Below are positions 21,775-33,420 of a DNA stretch of 64,000 nucleotides, piece by piece. The notes below the pieces were generated by a model. It had not been told where the DNA came from, made no database searches, and worked only from the letters and a program-made list of their open reading frames with translations. The DNA is taken from positions 177,622,942-177,686,941 of the forward strand of contig CM022302.1 in NCBI GenBank assembly GCA_011799875.1, given 5' to 3'. The DNA comes from Thinopyrum elongatum. Its lineage: Eukaryota > Streptophyta > Magnoliopsida > Poales > Poaceae. A program made the translations under genes and the position numbers. How positions within the stretch are numbered: the stretch's first letter is position 1; each line of letters opens with the position of its first letter.

Positions 21775-24222
21775 GTAGCCCCCTGAACCGGTCTTCAAGT
21801 TAGGGACGCTCCTTGATTCTTCCGAAATGTTCTTCATCTTCAGTCGTAGGTCTTGAAAACTGGTTCAACAAATCTGCCCATCCCTGATCTTGAGGATTGT
21901 CGAGCTAAATCCGAAGTGTTCACATGTCGGGCATCCGAGGAGCCCATTAAGTCTTCGGCCTTTATCAATGCCTTGTTATTTCTACGCCATACCTCGGGTT
22001 TGATGTGTTTCCCGTGCGGCGGTGTCCTCTGGTGTCTGATCTCCAACACCGGACTGCATCCAAGCTCCAACGCTAGACTATATTCGAGCTCCAACGCTGG
22101 ACTATATCTGAGCTCCAACGCCAGACTATATCTGAGCTCCAACGTCAGACTGTATCCGAGCTCCAACGCCAGACTGTATCCGAGCTCCAATGTCGGACTG
22201 CATCTGAGCTCCAACGCTAGAATACATCTGAGCTCCAACGCCGGACTACATCCGAGCTCCAACGACGGACTGCATCCAAGGTGTCTTTTCGCAGCCGGGC
22301 TCCAACGCCAGACTATTTCCAAGGTGTCATAGATCACCTTGGTTCAAAAAAGCTGAAGGAGTTCAGCTGAGCTTAATGCCGGAAATGCCCTCTACGGAGC
22401 CAGCCACTTGCATCCGAGCTTTATGCCGAACCGTTGATCCCAGTAGCCCCTGAGGCTCAGGTTGATTCGTGAAATCAGCCTGAGGATCAACTCCTAGCTC
22501 GTCAACATACGTAGGAATAGAAACGCAATGTAATACATTAGAGGAGATAGTGATCGGCGGACGGGCCCTTGAGAGAGGGTTTTGAGAAGTGGCCATAATA
22601 TATTAGCTTGATGCCTGAAGATGGTACATATTGTTGTCTGAAGACGCGTTTGCCCATAGCTCGGTCAAGTCGAACACTGAGCACTTTGAATTTTCTGCAT
22701 TGAATAGGCAATGCAGTAGCCCCCGAGCCACTGGTCGGGTGGCAACACTAGATCAGGGGATCGATGTGACCCTTTAATATTTGTAAATGATAAGCACGAA
22801 GCCCAGTAGCCCCCGAGCCTTTAATGTGGGCGAGGGTGGCCGAATTAAGGATGGATATCCGCTTGACAGAAAATTTTGTTGTGTTTAACACAAACTTCTC
22901 GGAAAGAGAATAAAGATCTCTTAAAGGAACTAGAGCTAGCAAAAACTGGGCTCGTCAACGTTGGCCCCAAGGGATTTAAAAGATGGGTTGCAGTAAATTG
23001 ACTTTACTCATAATTTTATGTGTAATGATTCTATGTATCCAAGTACTTTACATCATTAATGCTCGGATCCGCATTGTACAACACCTTGTTGATAGACCAT
23101 CGGCTTCAACCTCCTCGGCCAGTAGCCGGGGAGTGTTTGTCCTACTTTATAAAGCCTTTATGAGGGCAAAGATTTACGGCAAACAAGGCAATCCGGCCAT
23201 ACGGTTTTATAAACAAAGGTATGCGGAGAGATATGTTATATTACTTTTTAACGTCAGAAACATCTTCTGGGAAAAATAGTTCCTTTATAAGTTCCTTTTC
23301 CCAGGTTGTCATGTTGATCATGATCATGAAACCTCACCTCCGATCAATGTGGGAGGAAAATATTGAGGATTTAGTTTGGGGAAAGTTCCCAAACTCTGTG
23401 GTCTTTAGTGAACCTAAATTTTCACTTTCGTCATTGTCGACCAATTATATTCTTAAGATGGCTAGCTTTCGGCTTCACCTAGTCTGAGGTACTAACCTGG
23501 ATGACCCGGAAGTAACAATCACATAGGTGCTCCCTTTACCCCCTAGCCGAACTATCGGGAACATAGGGGGTAAGCACAGGAGCCAGGCAACCCAGCTTGG
23601 CCAAAATCTTAAGTCAAATTTGATGCATATTTATGGCTTTATAATGATGATTACGGAAGGAAGGGCTTGTATACTAAATACAAACACTGATGAAATATGT
23701 TTATTTTGACTCCGTTGCGACCGTTTATCATTTGAAAGTGGCCCATCATTGGCTTCTACCCCTTTGTAGATGCTACGCAGGGTGTTTCCGTAGTAACAAG
23801 ACAACCCTTAGCCGACGTCTCGGTGCCCGGAGGTGGTTGCGTTAGCGGAAACGAGGCAATCAGATATGCAGGCTTTATAACTTTCACTTAGTCATAGGAG
23901 TTTAAAGTTGGGAGACCAGTTACTAGCCCCCAGTTAATGTTCGGCGTCAGCTGAAGTCAAGCCATTAATACTTCGGCCAGTTTTATGAAAGGCTCATCAT
24001 CTAATACAAGGTGACCTCTACCGATCTATAGTTTGACATAGTCATCGGACCGCCGACCAGTTTATGCTCATTGTGACAGTCAGTTTTCGGCTTTCTCCAC
24101 TGAGGCGCTTAACCATTCAAGCTGGAAGCACACTCGCAGTGGTTCTCCCTTTGCACACCTAGCCAAACAAAGCGGAACGTAGGAGGCAAGCACAGGAGCC
24201 GGGCAACCCAACTATTGACCAA
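21775..24222 (-). other. E internal region, first piece
   Basis: Starts with the polypurine tract and contains a 24-bp minisatellite (22038-22277). Repeated phrases such as CAGTAGCCCCCGAGCC occur around 22710 and 22800. There is no protein domain on either strand; short frames at 22983-23709 show no motif. Confidence 0.7.
22038..22277. repeat. 24-bp minisatellite, 10 units
   Basis: Ten consecutive 24-bp units of the form GAGCTCCAACGCCGGACTGC plus ATCC, with 1-5 differences from one another. Because 24 is a multiple of 3 and the unit lacks stops, one frame on each strand stays open (plus: SSNAGLYL-type octapeptides; minus: LELRYSLA-type). I see no evidence that either is translated. Confidence 0.93.
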
Positions 24223-24227
24223 ATACA

Positions 24228-25011
24228 TGATGAGTCCATTTTGCATCATGCTTTTATGTTGATATTTATTGCATTAATATTTATACGTCCAAGGACATGG
24301 GAGAAGTCTTGTTATAAGTAATCATGTGAATTTGGTATTCATTCGGTATTTTGATGAGATGTATGTTGTCTTTCCTCTAGTGGTGTTATGTGAACGTCAA
24401 CTACATGACACTTCACCCTGATTTGGGTCTAGGGGAAGGCATTGGGAAGTAATAAGTAGATGATGGGTTGCTAGAGTGATAGAAGCTTAAACCCTAGTTT
24501 ATGCGTTGCTTCGTAAGGGGCTGATTTGGATCCATATGTTTCATGCTATGGTTAGATTTATCTTAATTCTTCTTTCGTAGTTGCGGATGCTTGCGAGAGG
24601 GGTTAATCATAAGTGTGAAGCTTGTCCAAGGAAGGGCAACACCCAAGCACCGGTCCACCCACATATCAAATTATCAAAGTAATGAATGCGAATCATATGA
24701 GCATGATGAAAACTAACTTGACAACAATTCCCATGTGTCCTCGGGAGCGCTTTGCTTTATATAGGAGTTCGTCCAGGCTTGTCCTTTGCTACAAAAAGGA
24801 TTGGGCCACCTTGCTACACCTTAGTTACTTTTGTTACTTGTTACCCATTACGAATTATCTTATCACACAACTATCTATTACCGATAATTTTAGTGCTTGC
24901 AGAGAATACCTTGCTGAAAACCGCTTGTCATTTCCTTCTGCTCCTCGTTGGGTTCGACACTCTTACTTATCAAAAGGACTACGATAGATCCCCTATACTT
25001 GTGGGTCATCA
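24228..25011 (+). repeat. 5' LTR of D, internally deleted
   Basis: 784 bp against 1,473 bp in the 3' LTR. It follows the partner through ATTTATTGCATTA and then jumps to GGACATGGGAGAAG, losing the U3 region with the GC palindrome and TATA-like box. The start reads TGATGAGTCC instead of TGATACGTCC. Over about 190 shared bases I count five substitutions. Without the deleted promoter this copy could not drive full-length transcription. Confidence 0.93.
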
Positions 25012-25021
25012 AGACTCTTTT

Positions 25022-25041
25022 CTGGCGCCATTGCCGGGGAG
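25022..25041 (+). other. primer-binding site of D (tRNA-Asp type)
   Basis: TGGCGCCATTGCCGGGGAGT, 10 bases after the LTR; one mismatch to the tRNA-Asp complement within the first 17 bases. Confidence 0.9.
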
Positions 25042-25103
25042 TGAATCGCCTTTGGTAAGGAAACATTTATATAGTGTGCTGAAATTTACTGTTACTTTTT
25101 ACT

Positions 25104-26054
25104 ATGGAAAATAATCCTTTGAGGGGTTTGTTCGGGGTATCTTCACCCCGACCGGAAGAGCAAAGAGTTGCCCCTCAACCTACTGCACCTACTGAAAATA
25201 TTTATTATGAAATTCCTTCGGGTATGATAGAGAAACTGCCAGCTAATCCTTATACAGGAGATGGAACACTACATCCTGATATGCATCTAATCGATGTGGA
25301 TGAAGTTTGTGGATTATTTAAGCTTGCAGGTTTTCCCGGGGATGAAATCAAGAAGAAGGTCTTCCCTTTATCTTTGAAAGAGAAGGCATTGACGTGGTAT
25401 AGGCTATGTGATGATATTGGATCATGGAACTACAACCGAATGAAATTGGAATTTCATCAGAAGTTTTATCCTATGCATCTGGTTCATCGTGATCGGAATA
25501 ATATTTATAAATTTTGGCCTCGTGAAGGAGAAAGTATCGCTCAAGCTTGCGGGAGGCTTAAGTCAATTTTATATTCATGCCCCAATCATGAGCTCTCAAG
25601 AGAAATTATTATTCAAAATTTTTATGCTCGGCTTTCTAATAATAATCGATCCATGCTCGATACTTCTTGTACTGGTTCTTTTATGAAGAAGGATATTGAA
25701 TTCAAATGGGATTTATTGGAAAGAATTAAACGCAACTCTGAAGATTGGGAACTCGACAAAGGTAATGAGTCAGGTATAAACCTTAAGTTTGATTGTGTTA
25801 AATCTTTTATGGATACCGATGCTTTTCGTGATTTTAGCACTAAATATGGATTTGACTCTGAGATAGTAGCTTCTTTCTGTGAATCATTTGCTACTCATGT
25901 TGATCTCCCTAAGGAGAAGTGGTTTAAATATCATCCTCCCATTGAAGCTAAAGTATTGAACCTATTAAAGTTGAAGAAGAAACTATTACTTATAACATTG
26001 ATCCTATTGTTCCTACTGCTTATATTGAGAAACCACCTTTTCCTGTTAGAATAA
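25104..26054 (+). pseudogene. gag of D, frameshifted at its C-terminus
   Basis: ATG at 25104 (MENNPLRGLFGVSS). The Retrotrans_gag core spans about residues 80-165, with KKKVFPLSLKEKALTWYRL, WNYNRMKLEFHQKFYP and a Q-A-C-G-RLKSILYSCP block. True gag sequence runs to about codon 284; then a probable one-base deletion near 25954 throws the frame into a spurious Leu/Lys-rich tail ending at 26054. The correct continuation is in the +2-offset frame into protease. No CCHC knuckle is visible. In an intact relative Gag would form cytoplasmic particles packaging the RNA. D is the only element here with a near-complete gag, so its relatives could serve as helpers for the gag-less ones. Confidence 0.9.
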
Positions 26055-27283
26055 AGGATCATGCTAAAGCTTCAACTATGGTTCGTAAGAGTTATACTAG
26101 AACACCTACACCCCCTGAACAAATCAAAGTTGAACCTAGTATTGCTATAGTTAAAGATCTCTTGGTTGATAATATTGATGGGCATGTTATTTATTTCAGT
26201 GATGAAGCTGTTAGAATTGCTAAACCTGATATTAAAGATAAACATAGACCTATTGTTGGCATGCCGGTTGTTTATGTTAAAATAGGAGATCATTGTTACC
26301 ATGGCTTATGTGATGTGGGTGCTAGTGTGAGTGCAATTCCTTTTACTTTATGAGATAGAGGATATTGATGTTACTATTAAGCTTGCCAATAGAGATACTA
26401 TATCACCAATTGGGATTGTTAGAGATGTTGAAGTCTTGTGTGGGAAAATGAAATACCCTACTAATTTTCTTGTTCTTGCTTCCCCACAAGATGACTTTTG
26501 TCCCATTATATTTGGTAGACCTTTCTTGAATACTGTTAATGCTAAGATAGACTGCAAGAAAGATATTGTTACTGTTGGTTTAGGGGATATGTCTCAAGAT
26601 TTTAATTTCTCTAAATTTTTTAGACAACCCCATGATAAAGAATTGCCTAGTAAGGATGAGATTATTGGTCTTGCTTCAATTGCCGTGCCTCCTACTGATC
26701 CCTTAGAACAATATTTGCTAGATCATGAAAATGATATGTTCATGAATGAAAGAAGGGAAATAGATGAAATATTCTTTAATCAAGGGCCTGTTTTGAAACA
26801 TAACTTGCCTGTTGAAATCCTTGGGGGTCCTCCTCCACCCAAGGAAGATCCCGTGTTTGAGCTTAAAAAATTACCTGATACTTTGAAATATGCTTATCTT
26901 GATGAAAAGAAGATATATCCTGTTATTATTAGTGCTAACCTTTCAAAGCATGAAGAGAAGAAATTATTGAAAACTCTGAAGAAGCACCGTGCCGCTATTG
27001 GATATACTCTTGATGATCTTAAGGGCATTAGTCCAACTCTATGTCAGGACAAAATTAATTTGGAGCATGATGCTAAACCAGTTGTTGATCACCAATGACG
27101 GTTAAATCCTAAGATGAAAGAAGTGGTAAGAAATGAAATACTAAAGCTTCTGGAGGCAGGTATAATTTATCCTATTGCTGATAGTAGATGGGTAATTCCC
27201 GTTCATTGTGTCCCTAAGAAGGGAGGTATTACTGTTGTTCCAAATGATAGGAATGAATTGATTCCACAAAGAATTGTTACAGG
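26055..27283 (+). pseudogene. protease and N-terminal RT part of D
   Basis: The segment up to about 26345 carries the retropepsin active site as DVGASVSAIP (D-x-G-A). A second frameshift near 26347 leads into frame 26331-27098, with the second protease block (FCPIIFGRPFLNTVNAKID). Next come the linker and the start of RT (KKHRAAIGYTLDDLKGISP). A TGA at 27096-27098 (after VVDHQ) looks like a CpG transition of CGA; the same frame continues to RT finger motifs (KLLEAGIIYPIADSRWVIPV). The RT reading frame is cut at 27283 by C, whose ACAGG target lies in the codons just before the conserved RT segment that resumes at 39098. Confidence 0.9.
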
Positions 27284-27875
27284 TGTCGGGACCGGTCTTC
27301 CAGGATATTAATTTCCCAGTAAACGGCCCTTGTGCTCACCAGCCCCAGGATTACTGTTAGCTGATGAGACACAAACTTGATACAGAAATTCCAAGCAAAA
27401 TACAAAATATGAAGTACAAGACCATTCTGGCCTATGAGTACAACAAATGGTTTCTAGTGGTTGATGGCGGAAGCGGTTTGCGGATTATCAGCGTCTATGG
27501 GACTCCATTTCCCACAGGAACAGCTGACCTGGATAACTCCTATCTTTGCGTAACTGCTGTCTTCGATGCCTAGGTTCCGGGCTGTCGTCGTTGCGCTTCT
27601 CTCCAAGCTTGAAATCTGGCCAAGACAATAGCCGGGGACAAGCCAGTGAGTACTTTGAATGTACTCACAAACATTATGAACACAGGTATAATATAACAGA
27701 TGGTAATCATGCTCTGAAATATTTTCATGATCTCTTAGCCAGTCACGAAGTAAAATTCATGCCGCATGCAAACAGGTTAATAAATATGAAAAAGTAATCT
27801 AGATAATAAGAATAAAATAAACCGATCGGGTGTCTAAAGCGACGCCTCGAAAGGATAAAAAAATATAAAGCATGC

Positions 27876-28130
27876 CTCAGTCAGGCGTCTGAGCGACGCC
27901 ACATAAAGGGCTTGTAAAGGAAATTAAATAATCAGCATGCCACAGTCGGGCGTCTCAGCGACACCACATAAAGGGCTTATAAAGAAATAAATAGCAGGCA
28001 TGCCACAGTCGGGCGTCTCAGCGACACCACATAAAGGGCTTATAAAGAAAGTAAATAACAAACGTGCCACAGTCGGGCGTCTGAGCGACACCACATAAAG
28101 GGCTTATATAAGAATAATCACCGTGAATAT
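27876..28130. repeat. 63-65 bp tandem repeat in the C LTR, 4 units
   Basis: Units begin at about 27876, 27941, 28004 and 28068 with CACAGTCGGGCGTCT and contain CACCACATAAAGGGCTTATA. The other LTR has five units (about 35443-35758), which accounts for the 64-bp difference in LTR length. Confidence 0.9.
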
Positions 28131-29529
28131 CTAGGAGGTAGAACCGTCCCAGGGATACTCAATAATTCAAATAATACAAATGGTTAGTCCATAATAATAA
28201 TAATCATAATCATCATATGTCACATGTCATGATCAATGTTCTGGTTTAGCAGTTTTTTCCTCCGAAGACCGACACTAAGACCGACACTTGACCCATCCCA
28301 GACTGTAGTCCTTAACCATGGACACGGCTATTCGAATTGATATAATCTCTACAGAGGGTGTACTCTTTACCCACGAGTAACGGATTCCTTTAGTCCATCG
28401 GGACTAATTCCATTTAAGGTCTTTTACTTGAAAACACACCTGACCCGCACACACCAGCTTAACTTACCGGTGTCTGGAATCACCCACGACACCCGTTAAG
28501 CAAAACTCTAAGTGGGGAGGCTACAACCTCGACTAGCATGGGATCACAAAATTTATAACGCGCGCAAACTAGGGGAGCTACCCCTTCGGCTCCAACCGGA
28601 AACATCCATGCCCCCGGACCAGGTGGCATGTCTACCCGATGCAGCCGGTATCTTCCACCATGGCCTCTCTGTACGGTGTGTGCTAAGAAAGGGGTTGACA
28701 ACTTACTGAACCGTACCCTACCTAAGGCAGGGACAAGTGGTAGCACGAAGCAAGTATGGGGGTTACTGGCACAAGACTCGATCTATGGTCGTCTCAGGAG
28801 GTTTAAGTATTCCCTGCATGATTAGTACAACAAATATATTTTTCAACCAACAGACAGAATCACCACTCATCATACCTCACCATGCCTCACTGAATATACC
28901 CATCTCAGCGAAATATCAGTGACAAGCTCGTGTCCACCCAAGACAGAGACTTTCCCGGATTCCTTCCAGTAGGCACGAAAGGCATATGAGGGTGATTACT
29001 ATCACAAGCATAACAAATTCCAACAGCAAGGAATCTTCATTATGCACTCATGAGTATGATCACATCATCACATAAAATAACGAATACTTCGCGTCAAGGT
29101 GGTGTTGTATTCGCATCAAACAACACACGCAAATATTATGCCAGGGTTCAGAATGCTTGCCTTTAGTGTGTGGAGAAGTAGGGTGCACCACAAAACTTTT
29201 GAAGGTTGCTTCCCTCTCCATTTCCTATTTTTGAAAATATTTGAATCAACACACCATTCAAAAACAGTACAAAAAAGTTGTTCAGAAAATTTTCAAATAA
29301 ATATGAAAATAAACTAGACAAAATTTGAGAAACAAGAGAAAAAGAATCAAGTCAAATGGAGTTGTATTTTAAAAGTTATAGCCAGTCAAAGTTCAGGTCA
29401 AAATCTGTTTTTAAATAAAACAGAAAAAAGGAAAACGGTTCGGGCCGAATACGCTTTCGATCGAAGAAGACGTACTTCCGGGTTTATGCCTTCACTTAAA
29501 CCAGCGCGGGCCGACTCGTGGGTCACTGA

Positions 29530-30460
29530 CAGTGGGTCCCTTGGGCCCACTGGTCAGGTTTGACCAGTCGCCCGCACCTCCTTCCTCGTCTGTCCGAGCA
29601 GAGGCTGGGCTCCGGCGACTGCCGCCGACGAACGGCGGCTCCCCACGGGATTCAGAGGTGGGGGATGGATCCGCCGGTCCAGGGCGGTCCTCCCAGTGGT
29701 CGATAGGCTAGCGGGGATGAAGGGGGTCGCCAGCATCGAGCTCTGCGGCAGATGGCGTCTTCGGGAACAATTGGGCTTCGGCCTATTGTGGCTCCCAGTC
29801 GAAGCTGAGAAGTTGGGCGGCTTCGTACGTTCGAGGGGAGTCGAATGGTGGCGCTGGAAGGACTGGGGAGGCCCTACTCGCGACGGACGGGACCGGAGTG
29901 TGGTGGCGGTCGAACTGACCGGAGACGAGGAAGACGGCCTCCCTCCGTCGATTGCTGGCTGTGGAGGCTCTAGAGGGATGGCCCGATCTCGCCTGAGGGT
30001 CCGGACGAGCTCGGGGTCCCTATTTATAGCATAACTAGGTCGGTTCCGTGGCGGCCAGAGATAAGCTCGACGGTGAGCCGCTACTGTGGCCGCAGACGAC
30101 GTGGCGATGCAGGAGGCAGCTTGGAGGAGCGAATGGATGAGCTTGGGCTGTTCAGGGGCGAGCTGGCGCGTGGCTGTGGCTTGGGCGGTGCTGCTACGAC
30201 CGAAGCTCGCTGCGGTCGCCAGCGTGCCGCCAAGAGGGCTCTGACGGCGGCGCTGTAGGGCGCCAGGGGCGGCTTGGATGGTTCTGACGAGCGGATGAGA
30301 ACGGGGCTTGGCTCTGCGGGCGAGTAAAGGCCAGGGGCAGGATGCGGCGGCTCGGTTGCGCGCGCGTGCAGAACGTGCGCTCTGGGCGCGCCCAGAGCAC
30401 GCACGCCATGTGCTCGGCGATATGCCAAGGCATGCCAGGAGGCTTCGATGAAACTGCAAA
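29530..30460 (-). promoter_or_regulatory. C LTR promoter and CpG-rich leader
   Basis: The minus-strand TATA box CTATAAATAG is at 30029-30020 (37666-37657 in the other LTR). It divides a CpG-dense kilobase into upstream (U3) and downstream (R/U5) halves. This implies a start near 29990 and a leader of about 2.7 kb in the LTR. The start site is inferred from TATA spacing only. Confidence 0.55.
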
Positions 30461-31455
30461 TTAACAGGATGGTTAGGGCTTAAGCTACACCTCTAGAGGA
30501 CATGCTGGTTGGGCAAAGCAAGCCGGTTCATAATGCAAGCTAGGTTTCATGCCAATTCTGTTCATGAACACAAGGTGCTCGACAGAATGCCATGGGCATC
30601 TAGGCATCTCTTCTGGTGGCCAAAATCTCCAGATCAGAGTCTCTCTAGATGGTAAAGAGGGTGGCAAGGTTAGTTTGACAAAAACAGAAACTAGTTAGTG
30701 CAAGCTTTTGAGAAAACCAGATCTGGACAGAAAATATATGCCATTATTGCATGGACCAAAAATATACCAATGGGTCCAATCTCCTGGACTTAAGAGTTTG
30801 GTAGGGTGGACTACAAACAAGAAAAATCCCAAGGCAACAAGAGCAAGATAAATTATGGTTGTAGTACAAAACACCAAACTGGACCAGAATGAAGATGAGG
30901 ATGGTTTGCTCAAATCTTCCAAAGAACACCAATGGGTTCTTGCATAGAAATGAATTATATACTTCCACTAACATCTCCAATTTTTTATGGAAGTATTAGA
31001 GAAATATATAAATAGGTTGTAGTGCAAACTACAAACTGAACCAGATTTGAAAACTTGAGGTAGGGCTCAAAATCCCCAAATGACTAAGAGAAGTTTTTGC
31101 ATAAAAGTGATTTAGGAACATCACATGTCATCCCCAAATTTTGGTGGAATTTTCAAATGAATTTATCAAAGGGTTGTAGTGCAAAAAGGGACTCTTACAC
31201 TTATGAGTAACCATTTTAAAAGAAATAAAACTTAGGAAAATAATTATAGAAATAATTCCACTGATAAGAGAAATGTTTTTGAGAAGGTATACAAGTCCAA
31301 AAATATTTTTGAAAAGTTTCCATTTGGAGGGAAAAACTCCACAATTCAGAAGAAAGGAGTGATTTTGAAATCAAAAGATAACCCAGGAAATAAAAACTTA
31401 ATTTCCTGGCAAAATTTTAATTAATAAATCATGGTTAAATTTTTGGGGTGTTACA

Positions 31456-31472
31456 ACACTACCCCCCTTAAG
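31456..31472 (-). other. polypurine tract of C
   Basis: The minus strand reads CTTAAGGGGGGTAGTGT directly before the LTR start. A nearby perfect inverted repeat, ATCTCG-TCCT-CGAGAT (about 31486-31501), is part of the same conserved end region. Confidence 0.8.
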
Positions 31473-32041
31473 AAAAATCTCGTCCTCGAGATTTGCTGAG
31501 AATGGTATCAAAAAATATTACTCCTACTGTCATGCAATAATAACTCGAAGATTAAATAATCTGCTCACGCGATATGACGAGGCTACAGTGAGAGGGCAGA
31601 TAATTTGTACAACTACAGTGGGAGACTGGCGCTGCGTGGAAAAATCTACGGTTGGGGAAACCGAGAAATTTCTACTATGGCTGCAGTAAATTTAGAATAA
31701 TTTCTAAATTTACAAATCACGCTGGTTGTACCCGAGTGCATAGTGCTCTCTCTGGCTGACAGGTGGACCCGGGGTCCACTGCCAGTCTCTTCTTCTACCT
31801 CTGGCTCTCCTTTCTTCCTCTCTTACGCATGCGTCCGCGCCTTCTCCAATTGCGACACCTAGCGAGTAGGGCACCTAGGCCGTACTGCGGTAGTGCGCGG
31901 CGCGCTAGCTGCCGGTGCAGTGTGCACTCACCTCGCGGGCCAGTGTGCTATCGGCACTGCTCGCGGATTCACCTCCGAACACCGGCGATCGAGCGTCGAG
32001 TGGCGCTGGTGGACTTCGCCCACCGTACACTGATCTCGAGC

Positions 32042-32048
32042 TATAAAA
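32042..32048 (+). promoter_or_regulatory. plus-strand TATA box inside C (antisense to the element)
   Basis: TATAAAA preceded by a GC-rich stretch and followed at 32064-32120 by a pyrimidine patch (CTTCTTCCTCACACC, then CTTCTTCTTCTCCTTCC), a typical plant core-promoter layout. It would start a transcript near 32075. Confidence 0.45.
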
Positions 32049-32149
32049 TGACCGCGGTGCTACACTCTTCTTCCTCACACCTGGCCTCGCTTCTTCTTCT
32101 CCTTCCTTCTCCTCCATTTCTGTTTGCAGGAGCTCGCGACGAGGCTCTA

Positions 32150-32233
32150 ATGGCGGAGGTGATGCCGGATTGGTACACGATCCTGATGTGCGGAGCGTTG
32201 GCGGCATTGCTGGGGTTCTCCGGGCTCTTGTGA
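32150..32233 (+). CDS. putative 27-residue membrane microprotein, antisense in C
   Basis: ATG at 32150 in a good plant context (CTCTAATGGCG), 27 codons, TGA at 32231-32233. The peptide starts MAEVMPDWYT and then has a hydrophobic run (ILMCGALAALLGFSGLL) long enough for one membrane segment. It lies about 75 bases downstream of the start expected from the TATA at 32042. The frame is also open upstream to 31763, but that part would precede the TATA box. I know no family. It could be a captured host promoter with a chance ORF; translation is unproven. Confidence 0.3.
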   Translation: MAEVMPDWYTILMCGALAALLGFSGLL

Positions 32234-32731
32234 GCGATGATCCTCGATGATCGTCGTGATGCTGCTGCTCGAGTGTTAGCTCTTCGCGGCGGCGGTGATC
32301 ATGAGGATTAGGTGCTGGTGTCGGGTGCTAACTGCTGCCAGTGTGCTGGAGGCAATCTGCACTAGAATAAGTACCCACAAATTTCTCCCTCAGAAACTGT
32401 GGTGTGTTAGTGAGGTGATCAGTTAGGTGCAAAAAAAAATGTGTACGTGGTTAAGCAATAGTGCCTATGGTCGAGTGGTAGTGGTTGTGAGCCTGCTGTC
32501 GCGGTGCTGCGTGAATTAAAATTTATGTCATGGAGAATTAATTGTAGCAATAACTCAAGGGAAAAATCCCACCTCGGAATTTGCCGAGAGCGAAAAACAG
32601 TCAATCAAAAATAATAACAGTAAGTAAATTGCTCACATTAATTGAAACCAAACAATTAATTCATCGCACAAACTTAGGATACAACGCATAAGCTGCAACA
32701 CATGCTAGGCTAATAAACACAAAAGTGGCGT

Positions 32732-33420
32732 TTATGATGCAAACGTAAAATATGTTGGGTCCTGAGAAAAAGTTTCTGGCACTGGAGCACAATCTTCTTC
32801 TATCGGGGGAAGCGGATTGACTAGTCGAAGAACGCGTCTCTCCTGGTCTGGCCTCAGTGGTCTGCCAATGGCGATCTGAGGATTCAAATTGGCGAGGCTC
32901 TGGAAATAACCCATTACTCGTTGGGTCAAACGCTCTTGAGCGATGACATACTGGGCAAGGTTGGCCAGTACTGGGTCCCTCTCAATTCGCCCACCGGGAA
33001 AAGATGCTACTTCTCCGGGTGCTGCACACTCGGGAAGTAATAATACCCCCTTTCGCTGGCATAGGGTACTGTGAAGTGAAGACGAGTAATTTCTTCGTAC
33101 GCAGCAGCTTCTATGGCAATTTGGGGAGTCGGCATAGATTTCCCCACGAAGGAAACTTCCGTTGGGTCTTGATTTGGGTTTGCAGGAGGGATGTGCACTA
33201 CTGCCCAATATTTTGAGGTGGATGGGGTGATTCTCGATTTGAGCAGCTCGTACTGGGGTGGATGGGTAGAACTCATGGTACTGCAGGTAAAGTCCCACAA
33301 TATTTTTACAAAACTACCTGGGGTTGCATCTGGAGTTCTCAGATAATTACTAGGGCTCGGCATGGCAAAGAAATGGCTGTGCGAGTGGTGCACAAAGTGA
33401 GGGATGCTTGGTAAGGTCAC
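32732..33420 (-). pseudogene. C protein 2 (unknown family), frameshifted; paralogue of C protein 1
   Basis: Two overlapping minus-strand frames, 33420-33007 and 33298-32732, make one protein broken by a frameshift near 33010-33050. The first part has YWAVVHIPPANPN, FVGKSMPTPQIAIEAAAYEE and YYYFPS. The second has GGRIERDPVLANLAQYVIAQ and ends in an acidic/Pro-rich tail. These line up in order with C protein 1 (FWATVHVYGRG, FTGRTTSFEPQAIQLATREA, FYYYPS, DPALLHLVRYVSALEAL), so the two arose by duplication. A probable acceptor-like CTGCAG lies just before an ATG at about 33281. Function is unknown. Confidence 0.6.

Larger units (their letters stand above)
27284..31455 (-). repeat. 3' LTR of C
   Basis: 4,172 bp. 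It contains a 63-bp tandem repeat (27876-28130), a CpG-rich kilobase (29530-30460) with a minus-strand TATA box, and an AT-rich outer kilobase. Long open frames here (such as 29554-30459, 301 codons) recur in the other LTR only because the LTRs are recent duplicates. Confidence 0.95.

Noticed and set aside
22038..22277. CRISPR-like array
   Set aside because: Head-to-tail repeats without unique spacers, in a plant genome; a minisatellite.
21840..22337. Long frames on both strands over the 24-bp repeat
   Set aside because: Produced by a stop-free repeat unit with length divisible by three; reported as a minisatellite instead.
24756..24766. TTTATATAGG near the end of D's 5' LTR as its TATA box
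   Set aside because: It sits about 250 bases from the LTR end, downstream of the U3 palindrome region. The CTATATGG after the palindrome in the 3' LTR fits better, although the late site cannot be excluded.
27876..28130. CRISPR-like or satellite array of 63-bp units
   Set aside because: Contiguous tandem units without spacers, inside an LTR, with no satellite-scale copy number.
29554..30459. 301-codon minus-strand ORF, repeated at 37191-38096
   Set aside because: It lies within both LTRs of C, so presence in two places reflects LTR duplication. Composition is Ser/Arg/Pro/Ala-rich, there is no domain, and other frames are equally open in this GC-rich DNA.
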